DNA of 64,000 nucleotides from Chaetomium olivaceum. Taxonomy: Eukaryota; Ascomycota; Sordariomycetes; Sordariales; Chaetomiaceae. The position numbers were made by a program, and so were the translations under genes. The DNA lies in the NCBI GenBank assembly GCA_039881045.1, contig JAYWVB010000019.1:544313-608312 (forward strand), given 5' to 3'. A model generated the notes under the pieces. That model was not told where the DNA came from. It did no database searches and was given only the letters and a program-made list of their open reading frames with translations. Below, in pieces: positions 45,488 to 56,022 of the stretch. The first letter of the stretch is position 1; each line of letters starts with the position of its first letter.

Positions 45488-46789
45488 GGTGAGGGGGAAG
45501 AGGACGTGGTAGTAAAAGGAGAGGCGGTTTGGATTTTGAGATGGGAGGGTAGAATAGAAGTGAGTGGGCGGGGTAAAAGAGGAGAGTCATGGCAGGGCAG
45601 GCAAGACCCTAGTTTATCGGGACGCTGTCTGTTCTGCTAGTTACAGGGTGGCGTTTTGGAGACGTAGCGGTAGCGAGATTGAGTAGTTGTAGAAGAGTAT
45701 ATTGTATAAAATCAGTCGCCTTATTTCGTAGACGTTTGGGGCTGTGATATCAATATGCTTTTTCGTTTATTAAGGCAATATCTATCGGACATTAGGTATA
45801 GTAGACTATATACTATAGTAGTTATTATTCATTAATATATTAGGCGTTGAGAAGCTAAAGCTTGGAATGTGATACAGTAAAATGGAGGGCCCAGGGTTAG
45901 GGTTTGGGACCCCCTGGGTAGGCACGTGAGTGCCCCGCATTTAGATTAGATAAGGAAGCATCGCGTGCAGCCTGCAGTGGAATTACTTCCACGGCAGCCA
46001 TCGCGACACTTCCTTTCAACAAAAATCGCCTTTACCACCTCTCTTCGTTGTTCATAATTGCGGTCACCCCCTATTCAGATACTTCTTGTATCAGAATGGC
46101 TTCGTTATCGTAATATACTATAAAGAATAGATATAATAAGAGTAAACACCTCGAAAAACACATCGTATACTAAAAAGGAAAAAAAAAAAAAAAGCAACAA
46201 ATAGCAAAAGCTCACTAGCCAACCCCCCGTCGGGACGTGGCTAGCTACGAAACCCCCGGGCAGGTTACTTCGTTAGGGCCGCCGCACCGGCCCTAAACCC
46301 CCCGGGCAGGTCGTGGCTCGAACCCGCGGCCTCCTCGTCAGGAGGGTGAGTGAGCTCGCTGCCCGGGGGGGTTGTTGCGCTCTTACCACTTGACCACCAG
46401 GCCAAGTGTTGTTTGTTGTCGAATAATGACGTGCGGGAACTTATATATATACCTTCTCTGCGGGTGTTCCCCGGCCCGGGCACGCACGGCCACCTACCAC
46501 TTCGGCCATCCCTCAAAGCTCGAGCCAGGGGGAGGGAGGGCAGCGGTATGTATGTACAAGGATTTCTAGATACAACAGAGTTGTATGACATATGACATTG
46601 GTCTATGATGCGAAAAGACAACTCGGCCAGCTCTAAAATGCATGCAATGCTCCAAGTACCAAGTAGAGAGAAAGACGTTTCGCTAAAATATGACCCAACA
46701 ACGTCCCACTTCTCTCTTCCTCTCTTCTTAACTATCCAAGCAGAAATCTACCACCCTTCTCTCTCTCCCCCGAGCAACAATAAGCCCCT
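45488..46789. other. Intergenic region with AT-rich segment and tRNA-derived repeat
   Basis: 1.3 kb. Positions about 45690-46190 are distinctly AT-rich compared with the rest (TATACTATAGTAG, CATTAATATATTAGG, AATATACTATAAAG), which might be an old mutated transposon fragment. The GC-rich SINE-like element follows at about 46170-46405. No intact gene is seen. Confidence 0.55.
46170..46405 (-). mobile_element. tRNA-derived SINE-like element
   Basis: Read on the minus strand, the segment opens with TGGTCAAGTGGTAAGAGCGC (Pol III A box, plus-strand 46377-46396). It continues through a GC-rich hairpin region to GCGGGTTCGAGCC (B box, 46315-46327), then a tRNA-unrelated body, and ends in a long T tract (plus-strand A run, about 46180-46194). 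CCCCCGGGCAGGT occurs twice as direct copies (46252-46269 and 46295-46311) and once inverted (46361-46374). Acceptor and T stems are degenerate, so it is not a working tRNA. The A box, B box, unrelated body and T tail arrangement is that of a tRNA-derived SINE. No target-site duplication was identified. Confidence 0.5.
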
Positions 46790-48702
46790 TTAGATCTTGG
46801 CCTTGGGCGCCTCCAGCGAGGGCATCAACATATCGCGCATGTCGCCCGCCGCCTCGTTGAGGTAGAAGCTCATCTTGTCGCTGCCGAGGCCCTTGGAGAC
46901 GATGTTGAAGTTGATGCTGCAGACACACAGAAAGTTAGCTAACCGTGACGGAACAAAATCAAATGCAGATGGAGTAGTAGAAGGATAGCACATACCTGTT
47001 CTCGTTGATCATATAGGCAATGCCAAACCCGTCGTCGATGACCTGGCTCCACCCGTACCCATTAAAGTACTCGGAGCTCAGCTGGCTGGTGGAGAGGTAC
47101 CACGAGGACGAGTAACCGTACGCCGGGTCCTGGTACAGGGCGGGCACCTCCTGGCCCGGCTCGAGCAGGCGCTTGAGGCCGAACAGGTGGCGGTCGACGC
47201 CCTTGCCGTCCGAGGCGGCCGTGATGTACTCGATGTGGGCGGCGACGGCCTTACGGAAGAGGGCGGCGCGCGCCTCGCTGTCGAGGCTCTCGTCCGCCAT
47301 GGACCGGCACCAGGCCACGCTGTCCTCCGACACGGAGCGGCACGTCTCGGTGCGCCCCTGCTGGAAGCGGCGGGTGGCGGCGGACTCGTAGGTGGGGCGG
47401 TTCTTGCCGTACATCTTGAAGTAGGCGAGCTGGATGATCATCTGCACGTAGGCGTCCGGCGAGCACTTGAACTTCTTGATCAGGCCCTTGCCGTAGCCTT
47501 GGTACGCCTGCACGGCGAGCTGGTGCTGCCCAATGACGGCGTTGAAGTCGTGCACGGCGCGGTCGATCTCGGCCTGCACCTCCTTGGTGACGGTGAATCT
47601 GACGGGTTGGGGGTCGGAAAGGCTGGAGCGGATGGTTGGGTCCGAGAAGTCGAGCTTGTTGTTGAGGATGAGGTCGTTGACGTAGTCGTTGAGCCGGTGC
47701 GTGGGCGTGCCGTCCATCATGCTGTGCTCGCCCATGAAGCCCGAGGTGCCGTTGTCGTTCACAATGAACTGCAGGGGCTTGTCGTACCAGCGGTTCTGCC
47801 CGTCACCGTGCCAGTAAGCGTGTGCCCGCTCCTCGAGTGTCACCGGCTTAGCGTCGTCCAGGCAAACGACAAAGGAGGCGGACTCGATCGCCTCGATCGC
47901 CTTGGCGTTCGAAGGGTCCGCGGCGAGCAGCACTGCCCGCGCATCCGTCCACACGTCGCGGTTCTCCGAGGTCAGGGCGCCAACAGCAGGTGCGCGCTCA
48001 CCGGCCAGCTCGTATACCCGGCGGAAAGCCTGCTCGAGCTCCGACGTGTTGAGCTGCTTGCCAGCGACCTCGTGCGAGATCTTGAAGAACTGGTTCTTCC
48101 GGATTACGAGGATGTGCTTGTGCTGGTTGTGGTCGAACTTGACCGGGTGGTCCGCGGGCTTGGCGGGCACGCGGCTGGCGTTGAACATCCACTTGTAGCT
48201 GTCCATGCAGATGGGCAGCTTCTTCATGTACTCAGGCTCGAGGCTGCCCGCATCCACCTGCTTCTTGAACTCGAGAGCCGCGGTCGTGATGGCCGCCGCG
48301 CGCTTGGCGGGGTCACGCCGCCTCCGGTCGTCGCGGTGCGAGTAGAAGTAGCTAACGTAGGGGACCACGGGATCACGGTAGCTGAGGTAGGCCGCATCGT
48401 TCCACCACTCGTAGATCCAGTTCTTTGTCTTTGGGTCCTCGCGGCGGGCGATCAACTTGTCCTGCAGCTTGCGACCCGGGCCGTTGGGGGCAATGAATTC
48501 TTGTACCGCCTTGGTGCTGCTCGAGCTCCGAGGATGTGAGAAGTGGCCTGAGAGACTTGAGATACCGCGCGGCGGTCTCCTCTAGCGTTGGGACGGGCAG
48601 GCGGGGAAGCGACTCCTGGAAGCGGAGCATGGCCCCCTTGGACTTGTCCTCGACGTACCCCGCCGGGAGGGAGCTGTTGTTGCGTCTGGTCGCGGGAGCC
48701 AT
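46790..48702 (-). CDS. cat2: Carnitine O-acetyltransferase, with a small frameshift near the N-terminus
   Basis: On the minus strand, exons 48702-46996 and 46916-46790 give 611 residues if two missing bases are allowed. The enzyme moves acetyl groups between CoA and carnitine so that acetyl-CoA from peroxisomal beta-oxidation or acetate can enter mitochondria. It shows WIYEWWNDAAYLSYRDPVVP, the catalytic-histidine block GFMGEHSMMDGTPT, and the C-terminal STSQLSSEYFNGYGWSQVIDDGFGIAYM. The last residues, PKAKI, resemble a type 1 peroxisomal signal (AKI works in some yeasts). The frame breaks at about 48513-48522, in CAGCACCAAG after SSELEQ: two bases missing (a CA unit) or one extra would restore TKAVQEFIAPNGPGRKL. 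Exon phase supports either change. The strong long antisense frame is a composition shadow. Confidence 0.94.
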
Positions 48703-49787
48703 GGCTGTGGTGAGTCTCTGTGAATGTAACCAGCGTTAGCAGGAGCTGGAATGAAATCGAGGGCGCAACACTATGCGACGAAAGGGAGGACCAACCAAGG
48801 GAGTCGCCGAGGTGTGTCTGGAGAGGAGGTTTCGAAGAGCGGGAGACCGAGCCTCTGATCTTGCAATCGCGGCCAACATCACAACTTACTTTACGGGAGT
48901 GGAGCGTGGAGCTGGAAGATCACAAGCTGGTAAGAAAGAAGAGAAGAAAAATAAAATAAAAAGGAGACGTCTGGCGCACGGTGTTTGCCTCGCGGTCTAC
49001 AGTCCAAGAACGGAGATACCTTGGGATTTACTGGGATAGAAGTCCGGGGGCGGAGGGACGGCAAGGTGGGGAGGATTCCAGGTTCCAACAAGAACCGCGG
49101 GAGATTGGCGGTGCTGGGTCGGTCCTTCTTTCCGATGCGCCTTCTCTGTGAGCCTAGGCACTTTTTCAGGGTCCGGGGCTTCGTTGCATCGGCATCGGTT
49201 GTCTTGAAAATGGGGAATGCGCGCAGTGGGTTGCCGCGGCGTGGGATGGATGTCCACGGGTCGGTTGTGAACTCACCTGCAAAATGATGGGCCGGTGCTT
49301 TGGCCCGAGCCGAGGCTAATTGCCGTCATTAGCCTTCTGTCTTCCAAACGCCGCGGCTGCCGTGGGGTCCCCAACTGCGACCATTGCGAGTCAATTCCGG
49401 CAAGCCACCCCTGCTGCCGAGCACTGGGGGGTCACTGCTCACACGCCACAGCTGACGTCGCTTGGCTTGGTTTGCGGGCCAGCGGATGGAGACGTTAGTT
49501 AACGACTGTTCCAGAAAGAGAAACCTTCACATGCTAAAACACCGCCCTCTTTTTATCTTTATTTTTTATTTATGTACACCACCAACTGTGAGATTGAGTT
49601 ATTTGTTGGAGAATATCCCCTGCAGGCAGCCAAATCCAGCCTTGTGATACACAACAGCTGACTCTAAACGGTCACACGCCCTTACCCACTTCAGTTAGCT
49701 GTACGACAAACCCGAGCTAAGCGGGTACGACTCCTCCGCCAACAACTGCTTCTGATAGGATCTCGGTTTCAACTTCTCTAAAAGAAG
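48703..49787. other. Upstream region of the carnitine acetyltransferase gene
   Basis: 1.1 kb up to the tRNA gene. Contains two CCGAGG cores (48807-48812 and 49310-49315), an A-rich stretch (48935-48963) and no supported gene. Confidence 0.55.
48807..48812 (-). promoter_or_regulatory. CCTCGG core upstream of carnitine acetyltransferase
   Basis: CCGAGG on the plus strand (CCTCGG on the sense strand), 105 bp upstream of the start codon; a second copy lies at 49310-49315. CCTCGG is the reported core for FarA/FarB/CTF1 fatty-acid regulators. A six-base match is weak on its own. Confidence 0.35.
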
Positions 49788-49884
49788 GGCGGAATGGCCG
49801 AGTGGTCTAAGGCGGAGGATTTAAGTATTTTCTTAGATCTCCTCTTCTCGAGAGAGAGCGTGGGTTCGAACCCCACTTCCGTCA
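49788..49884 (+). tRNA. tRNA-Leu(UAA) with a 13-nt intron
   Basis: A complete cloverleaf can be folded. Acceptor GGCGGAA (49788-49794) pairs with TTCCGTC (49877-49883), with one G-U pair. The D stem is GCC/GGC. Anticodon stem GAGGA/TCCTC (49815-49819 with 49840-49844) encloses anticodon TAA at 49822-49824. The intron is TATTTTCTTAGAT (49826-49838), directly after position 37. There is a long variable arm (class II, as expected for Leu), a T arm GTGGG-TTCGAAC-CCCAC and discriminator A at 49884. The A box TGGCCGAGTGG and B box GGTTCGAACCC are intact, and a TTTTT terminator follows at about 49894. Confidence 0.95.
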
Positions 49885-50414
49885 ACTTTGTTGATTTTTG
49901 GCTGCAGCTCTCTTTTTGCTTCGTCCTTCATGTTGCATATTGTTTCCGTTTGCTGCATTTTAGGGGTAGGTTGTTGTCGTTGTTGAAAGGGCGACGAAAG
50001 GGCCGGGTGGATCGAGTGCAAGATGACTGGCTTCACTCTACCTACCTATCTAAGTCGATCAACAATTATTAACACCATAGCGCAAAGACATGAAGGTTGC
50101 AAACGGAGAACCGATTAGGGTACTTGGCACTTATAGTTATAGTACGTTCACTCCTCGCCAACCTCCCATACGACCAGGTCGCGGTCTCACATGAATCGTG
50201 CCATGCGCCCTGGTGCTTGATACAACCAAGAAGAAACGAAAGAAAAAAAACACTTCTTTTTCATACAACATCCTCCTACTCCCACACAGCCAATAATACC
50301 CATCGACCCCTCCCAGCCCCTGACGCCTGAAGGAAGAGAGCCTAACGAACCCAAGGAAAAAAAGAGACACTCTGATGACCTAAGCTTCGTAGCTCTTTAT
50401 CTGACCCTCGGCAC
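49885..50414. other. Intergenic region between the tRNA and SWI3/RSC8
   Basis: 530 bp with the tRNA terminator at its left end and the 3' region of the minus-strand SWI3/RSC8 gene at its right. Pyrimidine- and A-rich; no gene seen. Confidence 0.5.
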
Positions 50415-52554
50415 TCAGCGGCTGCACCGCTCCGGCGGCCGGGGGGCATGGAAGCTCATGCGCTGGCCGTCAATCGCGAGCTCCTGGGCCATGCGGGCGC
50501 CCTGCTCGCCGCCGACTGCGGCTGCCTGCTTGAGCCCTTCCTGAACCTCGCGCACGCGGCGCTTGAACGAAAGGCGGTCGAGGAACAGCTGCTGGCGGGC
50601 GCGCTCCAGCTCGCGCCGCTCCGCCTGCAGGATCGCCTCCATCTCGTTGAAGTACTTGAGCTTGAGTTCCATCTTTTCGAGCGTCACGTTCACGGCAGAG
50701 GATACGAGACGTGTCATCTCGCGCTCCTCGTGCGAAGCAAGACCGCCGGCCCGGGCACCCACCGCTGCGAGCGGAATGCTCGCCAGCGCGGACGAGCTGG
50801 TGGTTGTTGTCGTTGTCGTCAGGGTAGTAGTGGTCGTGGTGGTCTCTTGCCTCAGGTCCACGTCCATCGAGTCGCCGCCCTCCTTCTCCTTGCCCTTGCC
50901 GTTCGCCTGCGCATCTCCCTGCGAACCACTCTCGAGCTTGTTCCGGAGGTTCTGCTTGAGAATCTCGGCCGACTTGTTAGCGGCGGCAGCGGTGCTGGCC
51001 GGGTCGGCAAGGCTGGCGAGGAAGCCGACAACCGACATGACCGGGTTGTCCGTCTGACTGAAGGGAAGTTGCCCGCCGTGGCTGCCCAGCATCTGGAGGC
51101 CAATCGGCGCGTCCAGCCTCTCGGACTCGAGATACTTGTCCTCAATATCGAGCTGCAGGAACTGGAGCACGCACTCCTCGCGTGTCCGAGTGCCCACATG
51201 CTCGGCAATCTCGCCCCAGTCCTCGTCGTAGCGTTCAAGCCCCTCGAGAAGGCGGAGAATCTCGGCATCGCTCCATGGTGCGTCCCGGTCGAGAATGGAC
51301 GAATAGGTGGGGTTCTCCATGCGGGTGTAGTGGGCGCTGGTTTGGTTGCCGGGAAGGCGCCCCTCGAGGTAGCAGCTCGGGCAAAGGTCGTACTTGGCCT
51401 TGTTATTCGGGTCCGATTGCGAGCTGTGGTAGTAGATGCGAGTGCAGTCGGTGCCGCAGTTGAAGCAGCTGATCTTGACGATCGGAGCCTTGGTAAGGTC
51501 CTCGGTTCCGGATACACCATTGGTCGTTGGCGCTTCGCCGTTCGTCTTGCTCTCGCCCTTGTTGAGCTTGTTGTTCTTGGCATTGGCCTCGTAGATGTTG
51601 CGGCCGACCTCCAAGTTGAGCTCGCTCTTGGGTGCTGGGGTGGCGGTAGCCTTGGCCTCAGTATCCCGGTTCTGCTTGCCCTCGGTGATTACCGGATCCG
51701 CTGCTGGTTGCCAAGGCTGGAGGCCGCGGGGCGTGTCGCAAATGATCTTGAAGTGACCAGTAAAGGGAGGGCCAACATGAGATGGGCGTTGGTCAGCATC
51801 GACCTGATAGTGGGTTAGCACAGATACGGGAAACTGAGTCCTAAGAAATCATCCTACCTGATAGTTGATGAGACCCCACTGTTCCAGGAAGGCGTGCACA
51901 CGCATAATGGCACAGACATCGCCAGCCAAGTTGCGCCGGCAGGCAGTAACGGTCAGATATTCGACCGGGTTCAGCCGGTAAGCGTTAATCATAAAGTCGC
52001 GGTAGTCCTTGTACACCGCAGGCGTCTTGCTCCGGTTCCTATTGTTGAAGAATTCGGGCAGTGCTTTCCGCTCGATGTTGTGTACCGTGTTCATGTCGAA
52101 CCAGGTGCTGTAGCTCGGGAGAACGATGGCGTGGGTCTGAGAAATCAGATGTTCCCTCGCGGCATTCTCGATAAACTCCTTTGTCTTGACCTCGCTGCCA
52201 CCGTCCTGGCCTGCGCCATCAGTCTGCCCTCCCTCATCCTTTGGCGCGTCACCCATCTCCTCATCTCTGCCAGCCGTCTCCGCAGGCGGCCCCTCGGGCG
52301 CATCGAGGGGGTTGTCTGATGCCGCGCCAGGCGCGGGAGTCGTGCTGTCTTGCTTAATGGCAGGTCCCTCGCTCATTTGAACATCTAGAGGGGGTAATGG
52401 GTCAACAACATGTTCGGCAAGGGAGCCAAGATCACCCCAGCATACCTTCGTTCGCGTCATTGGCATCGGGCAGAGGCGGTTGCGCGAGGATGGGGTTGGC
52501 GCCCGGTGATGCGCCATTGGTCGGTGTGCCGTAGCTGACCGAACTCTCCTCCAT
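50415..52554 (-). CDS. SWI3/RSC8-family chromatin-remodelling subunit
   Basis: On the minus strand, exons 52554-52446, 52384-51858 and 51803-50415 join in frame to 674 residues with no break. The order of domains is diagnostic: an acidic N-terminus; a SWIRM domain (about 125-212, with HAIVLPSYSTWFDMNTVHNI and NPVEYLTVTACRRNLAGD); a ZZ-like zinc finger (about 325-362, CFNCG..C..YDLCPSC); a SANT domain (about 388-433, PWSDAEILRLLEGLERYDED); and a long C-terminal helix for dimerisation (KLKYFNEMEAILQAERRELE). These proteins form the scaffold dimer of SWI/SNF and RSC nucleosome remodellers. Filamentous fungi often have a single member serving both complexes, so I do not choose between SWI3 and RSC8. 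It is divergently arranged with ETF-alpha. Confidence 0.95.
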
Positions 52555-53183
52555 TGTGACGGCGGGGATGAAGCGAAAAGTAGACAAGGTCGGGATTCAG
52601 GAGTGGTTAGAGTTAACCAGCCCTCCACGGAATTAAGCTGCCAATCGAGGTTGATGAATAAAGGCGCGTTTCTAGCGAAAGATGGCCCAAGTGCGGTTAT
52701 GCAAACAAGATGAAAGATGGGGTCCTGATGTTAGCCGGCGCAAAATGCTGTTTTGGCGATGGGCTGCAAGGGGCAGGGCGGTTCGTGATGGGTCGCGTTG
52801 GAGAAATTGATCGCGACGCACCACACACAGCACAAGCAAAGCACAGAGGGACCGTCGGTTATGTGCACGGGCCACCAAACGTGGGAGGTGTGATCACGTG
52901 AGATAGTTTCTGTTCTACAATCGGTAGTTAGCACTAGCCACATCAAGGCTGATGAGCAGGGCCACAATGCCTGCCCGGTTTCGGACATCTTCTTGGCGAT
53001 GGTTCCAATCTGGGGAAAGTGACACTGGTGGGTCCTCCGAAGCTAACCTCGGGCCGCTTCAATCCGTCATCGAGCCTCGAAATGCAGGTCCGTTCCGTCT
53101 CACAACCAGGGTGACATCTTGGGAAGATCAAACTCACAATTCGCCGGCCAGCTCGCTCCCAATAAACCAATTTACTCGAAACC
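52555..53183. promoter_or_regulatory. Divergent promoter of SWI3/RSC8 and ETF-alpha
   Basis: 630 bp between two start codons. It includes CCTCGG at 53047-53052 (132 bp before the ETF-alpha ATG) and CCAAT-like motifs (CCCAATAAACCAATTT) at about 53158-53173. No clear TATA box is seen on either side. Confidence 0.5.
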
Positions 53184-54236
53184 ATGTTGTCGGCCGGCCG
53201 CCGGGCGTTCACGGCGCTCGCCCGCCCGACACTGCGCAATGCGACGACTCCCGCCTTCGTCGGGTCCCCCGCGGCTTTGCGTCGCCTACTCTCGGCCCTC
53301 GCTATTCTCGAGCAGCGCGACGGTCAGCTCAACACCGGCTCGCTAAGCGCCGTCACCGCTGCTCAGAAACTCGGGGGCTCCGTTCACGGCTTCCTCGCGG
53401 GCAGCAATATCAAGTCCGTGGCCGAGGAGGCGGCCAAGGTGGAGGGCGTCGAGAAGATTGTGGCGGTAGAAAACGGCGCATACGACAAGGGCCTGCCCGA
53501 GAACTACGCCCCGTTGCTCGTCGAGAACATCAAGAAGGGCGGCTACACGCACGTCATTGCGGGCAACACGGCCTTTGGCAAGAATGTCCTGCCACGCGTG
53601 GCGGCTCTGCTCGACTCGCAGCAGATCTCGGATATCACGGCCATTGAGAACGACAAGACGTTTGTGCGCCCCATCTACGCGGGCAACGCCATCGCCACGG
53701 TCGAGTCCTCGGATGCGATCAAGGTGATCACCGTGCGGGGCACCGCATTCCCGGCCGCGGCCATCGCGGGCGGTTCCGCAGTCGTCGAGGACGGCGTCGA
53801 CCCCAAGGCGGAGAGCGCGGCAGAGTGGGTGTCGGAGGACCTGGCCAAGTCGGACCGGCCGGACCTGGCGACGGCGAGCAGGGTTGTCTCGGGCGGGCGG
53901 GGGTTGAAGTCGAAGGAGGAATTCGACAGGGTCATGCTGCCTCTGGCCGACTCGCTCGGTGCTGCGGTCGGTGCGTCGCGCGCGGCGGTCGACAGCGGGT
54001 ATGCAGACAACAGCTTGCAGGTTGGGCAGACGGGCAAGGTGGTGGCGCCGCAGCTGTACATGGCTGTGGGGATCTCGGGTGCGATCCAGCATCTGGCAGG
54101 TATGAAGGACAGCAAAGTGATCGCGGCTATCAACAAGGACGCAGATGCGCCCATCTTCCAGGTGGCAGATGTCGGGTTGGTTGGGGATTTGTTTGACAAG
54201 GTGCCCGAGCTGACGGAGAAACTGAACAAGGCGTAG
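53184..54236 (+). CDS. Electron transfer flavoprotein subunit alpha
   Basis: A single exon of 350 residues. ETF-alpha/beta accepts electrons from mitochondrial acyl-CoA and other dehydrogenases and passes them to ETF:ubiquinone oxidoreductase. The N-terminus (MLSAGRRAFTALARPTLRNA) is Arg/Ala-rich and amphipathic, as for mitochondrial import. The N-terminal alpha/beta domain follows (SLSAVTAAQKLGGSVHGFLA). The FAD domain contains RVVSGGRGLKSKEEF and the family signature GQTGKVVAPQLYMAVGISGA, with QHLAGMKDSKVIAAINKDAD. The first ATG was chosen; length is normal for the family (about 330-350). It is convergent with the adrenodoxin reductase gene, with under 100 bp between the stops. Confidence 0.97.
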   Translation: MLSAGRRAFTALARPTLRNATTPAFVGSPAALRRLLSALAILEQRDGQLNTGSLSAVTAAQKLGGSVHGFLAGSNIKSVAEEAAKVEGVEKIVAVENGAYDKGLPENYAPLLVENIKKGGYTHVIAGNTAFGKNVLPRVAALLDSQQISDITAIENDKTFVRPIYAGNAIATVESSDAIKVITVRGTAFPAAAIAGGSAVVEDGVDPKAESAAEWVSEDLAKSDRPDLATASRVVSGGRGLKSKEEFDRVMLPLADSLGAAVGASRAAVDSGYADNSLQVGQTGKVVAPQLYMAVGISGAIQHLAGMKDSKVIAAINKDADAPIFQVADVGLVGDLFDKVPELTEKLNKA

Positions 54237-54324
54237 ACGTTACGGTTATAGTTACAAAAATGTACAAATATCTACACGACGACGACGTATGCCCACACAT
54301 TGGGCATCATACTCCCATTCTGCA

Positions 54325-56022
54325 TCAGCCCAAAACAGCCAGCATATCCGCCGTCCTCGTAAACTTCTCCCTCTCCTTCCCGACCTTCTTCCCCCTCTCC
54401 CTCTCAGCAGCATCAATCCTCCTCCACCCTTCCCAATCCACCACCCTCGCCTTGTCCACAACCCCCCCTCCCAACTCCACCTTAACCGCCTCCCACCCAC
54501 CAACATCCCCCTCGTTCAAAGACCGCCCCTGCACGCCCCTAGAATAATCCTCCACCACCGCGTCCCCCGTCCCAAAAGCGTCCTCCATCGTCGACGCAAT
54601 CACCCCCGTCGGGCCCCGCTTCACCCACCCCGCACAGTACAACCCCGGAAACACACCCAACTCCATGGCGCCGTCTGCCGTGTGCTGCTCGTGGGCTACA
54701 CGGCCCTGCCCGTCGTGGCTGAGCACCCCCCAGCGTTCGCTGAAGGGGATGCGGAGGGGCGCGAATTCGGGGAGCGGCGTGGAGCGGTAGCCGATGGAGC
54801 GGAATGCTAGGGGGGTGGGGATGGTGACGGTATTGTTGGTGTTGGGTGAGTCTGGGGCTGGGAGGGCGTAGGCTTGCGGGTCGAAGGGGTTGGGGGAGAG
54901 GGTGGTGCGGGTGAATTGGGTCGCTGAGAGGCGGGGCGGGGCGGTGGTGCCAGTGGTGCCGGTGCCGGTGGTGGTGGTGGTTGATGGGAGGAAGGCGGTG
55001 GGGGAGAGGAGGAAGTCGAGGCACCAGGACTTTTGAGCTTCGGAGGAGGAGACTGCGGTAGGGGAGCCCTTGAGGAGAATGTCCATGAGTCGGCGGGGGG
55101 CGCGGGGTAGTGACTTCGGATCTGGCGGGATCAGGGAGGTGTCGATGGGGTGAAAGGTGACTGAGGGAAGACGCATCAGTTCGCGGATTTCTTTGATGGT
55201 GAAGGCTGCTTGCATAGGACCACGGCGGCCGACGATGTGCACCCGCTTGACCTTGCTCTTAGAGAGTGTCTCGATGGCGTGTTCGGCAATATCGGATTTG
55301 CGAAGAACGTCCACGTCCTCGAGTAGCATGCGGGCCACGTCTAGAGCTACATTGCCTTGGCCGATAATCACGGCCTCTTCCCCCTGAGTGAGGTCGGGGG
55401 CGAGGTCGGCATGCTCAGGGAGGCCGTTGTACCAGCCGACAAACTCGCGCGCTGAGTAGACGCCTTTCAAGTCTTCTCCCGGAATACCGAGAGTCCTGTC
55501 CTTCGCAGCGCCATAAGAGAATACCACGGCGTTGTAGTGACGGAGGATGCTGGCCAGTGGGATAGTGCCGCCGTCTGGGTGGTCACTCTTGGTCCCAACG
55601 GAGACGTTTCCAATGAAGGTGAAATTCGGGGAGGATGCCACTTCTTCGAACTTCTCCTGGCAGTTCTGTAGCTTGGTTCAGCATGCATGGCCATAACAAT
55701 AAATCAGGGAAGGCCATGTATTATGTACCTTCACTTCAGGGTGGTCTGGCGCAACTCCAAACCTGACCAGGCCAAAAGGGACGGGCAACGCCTCATACAT
55801 GTCGACCTTGGCGTTTTGGATTTTAGACATGACCCTGTAGGTTGTGTAAAAGCCGGCTGGTCCAGAGCCAATGACGGCTACCCGGAACGGTCGGCCATCG
55901 TCACGAGTGGTTTGCGCCGTGGACAAGCTCCTGGTTGCGACAGGAGTCAAAGATGAAGAAGCATCTAGCTTCCGCATCCAGTTCGCACGCGGCTGCCACC
56001 TGGCATATCGAAGGGAAAGCAT
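54325..56022 (-). CDS. arh1: Mitochondrial NADPH:adrenodoxin oxidoreductase (Arh1)
   Basis: On the minus strand, exons 56022-55729 and 55665-54325 join in phase 0 to 544 residues. Arh1 passes electrons from NADPH to the ferredoxin Yah1 for iron-sulfur cluster, heme A and ubiquinone synthesis. It has a basic N-terminal targeting sequence (MLSLRYARWQPRANWMRKL), the FAD site VAVIGSGPAGFYTTYRV, then PVPFGLVRFGVAPDHPEVK, the NADPH site VIIGQGNVALDVARMLL and VGRRGPMQAAFTIKE. Near the end is the second flavin contact GWVKRGPTGVIASTMEDA. A Thr-rich insertion (TTTTTGTGTTGTTAP) lies in the middle. The start is the first ATG in frame. The gene is intact. Confidence 0.96.

Noticed and set aside
46315..46400. 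Functional tRNA at the A-box/B-box pair
   Set aside because: Acceptor and T stems are mismatched and the anticodon arm is not standard; better explained as a tRNA-derived repeat.
47187..48539. 450-codon plus-strand open frame opposite carnitine acetyltransferase
   Set aside because: It is antisense to a well-conserved enzyme and arises because GC-rich codon use suppresses stops on the other strand; it has no domain.
50448..51818. 456-codon plus-strand open frame opposite SWI3/RSC8
   Set aside because: Same reason: a composition shadow of the conserved SWIRM/SANT gene.
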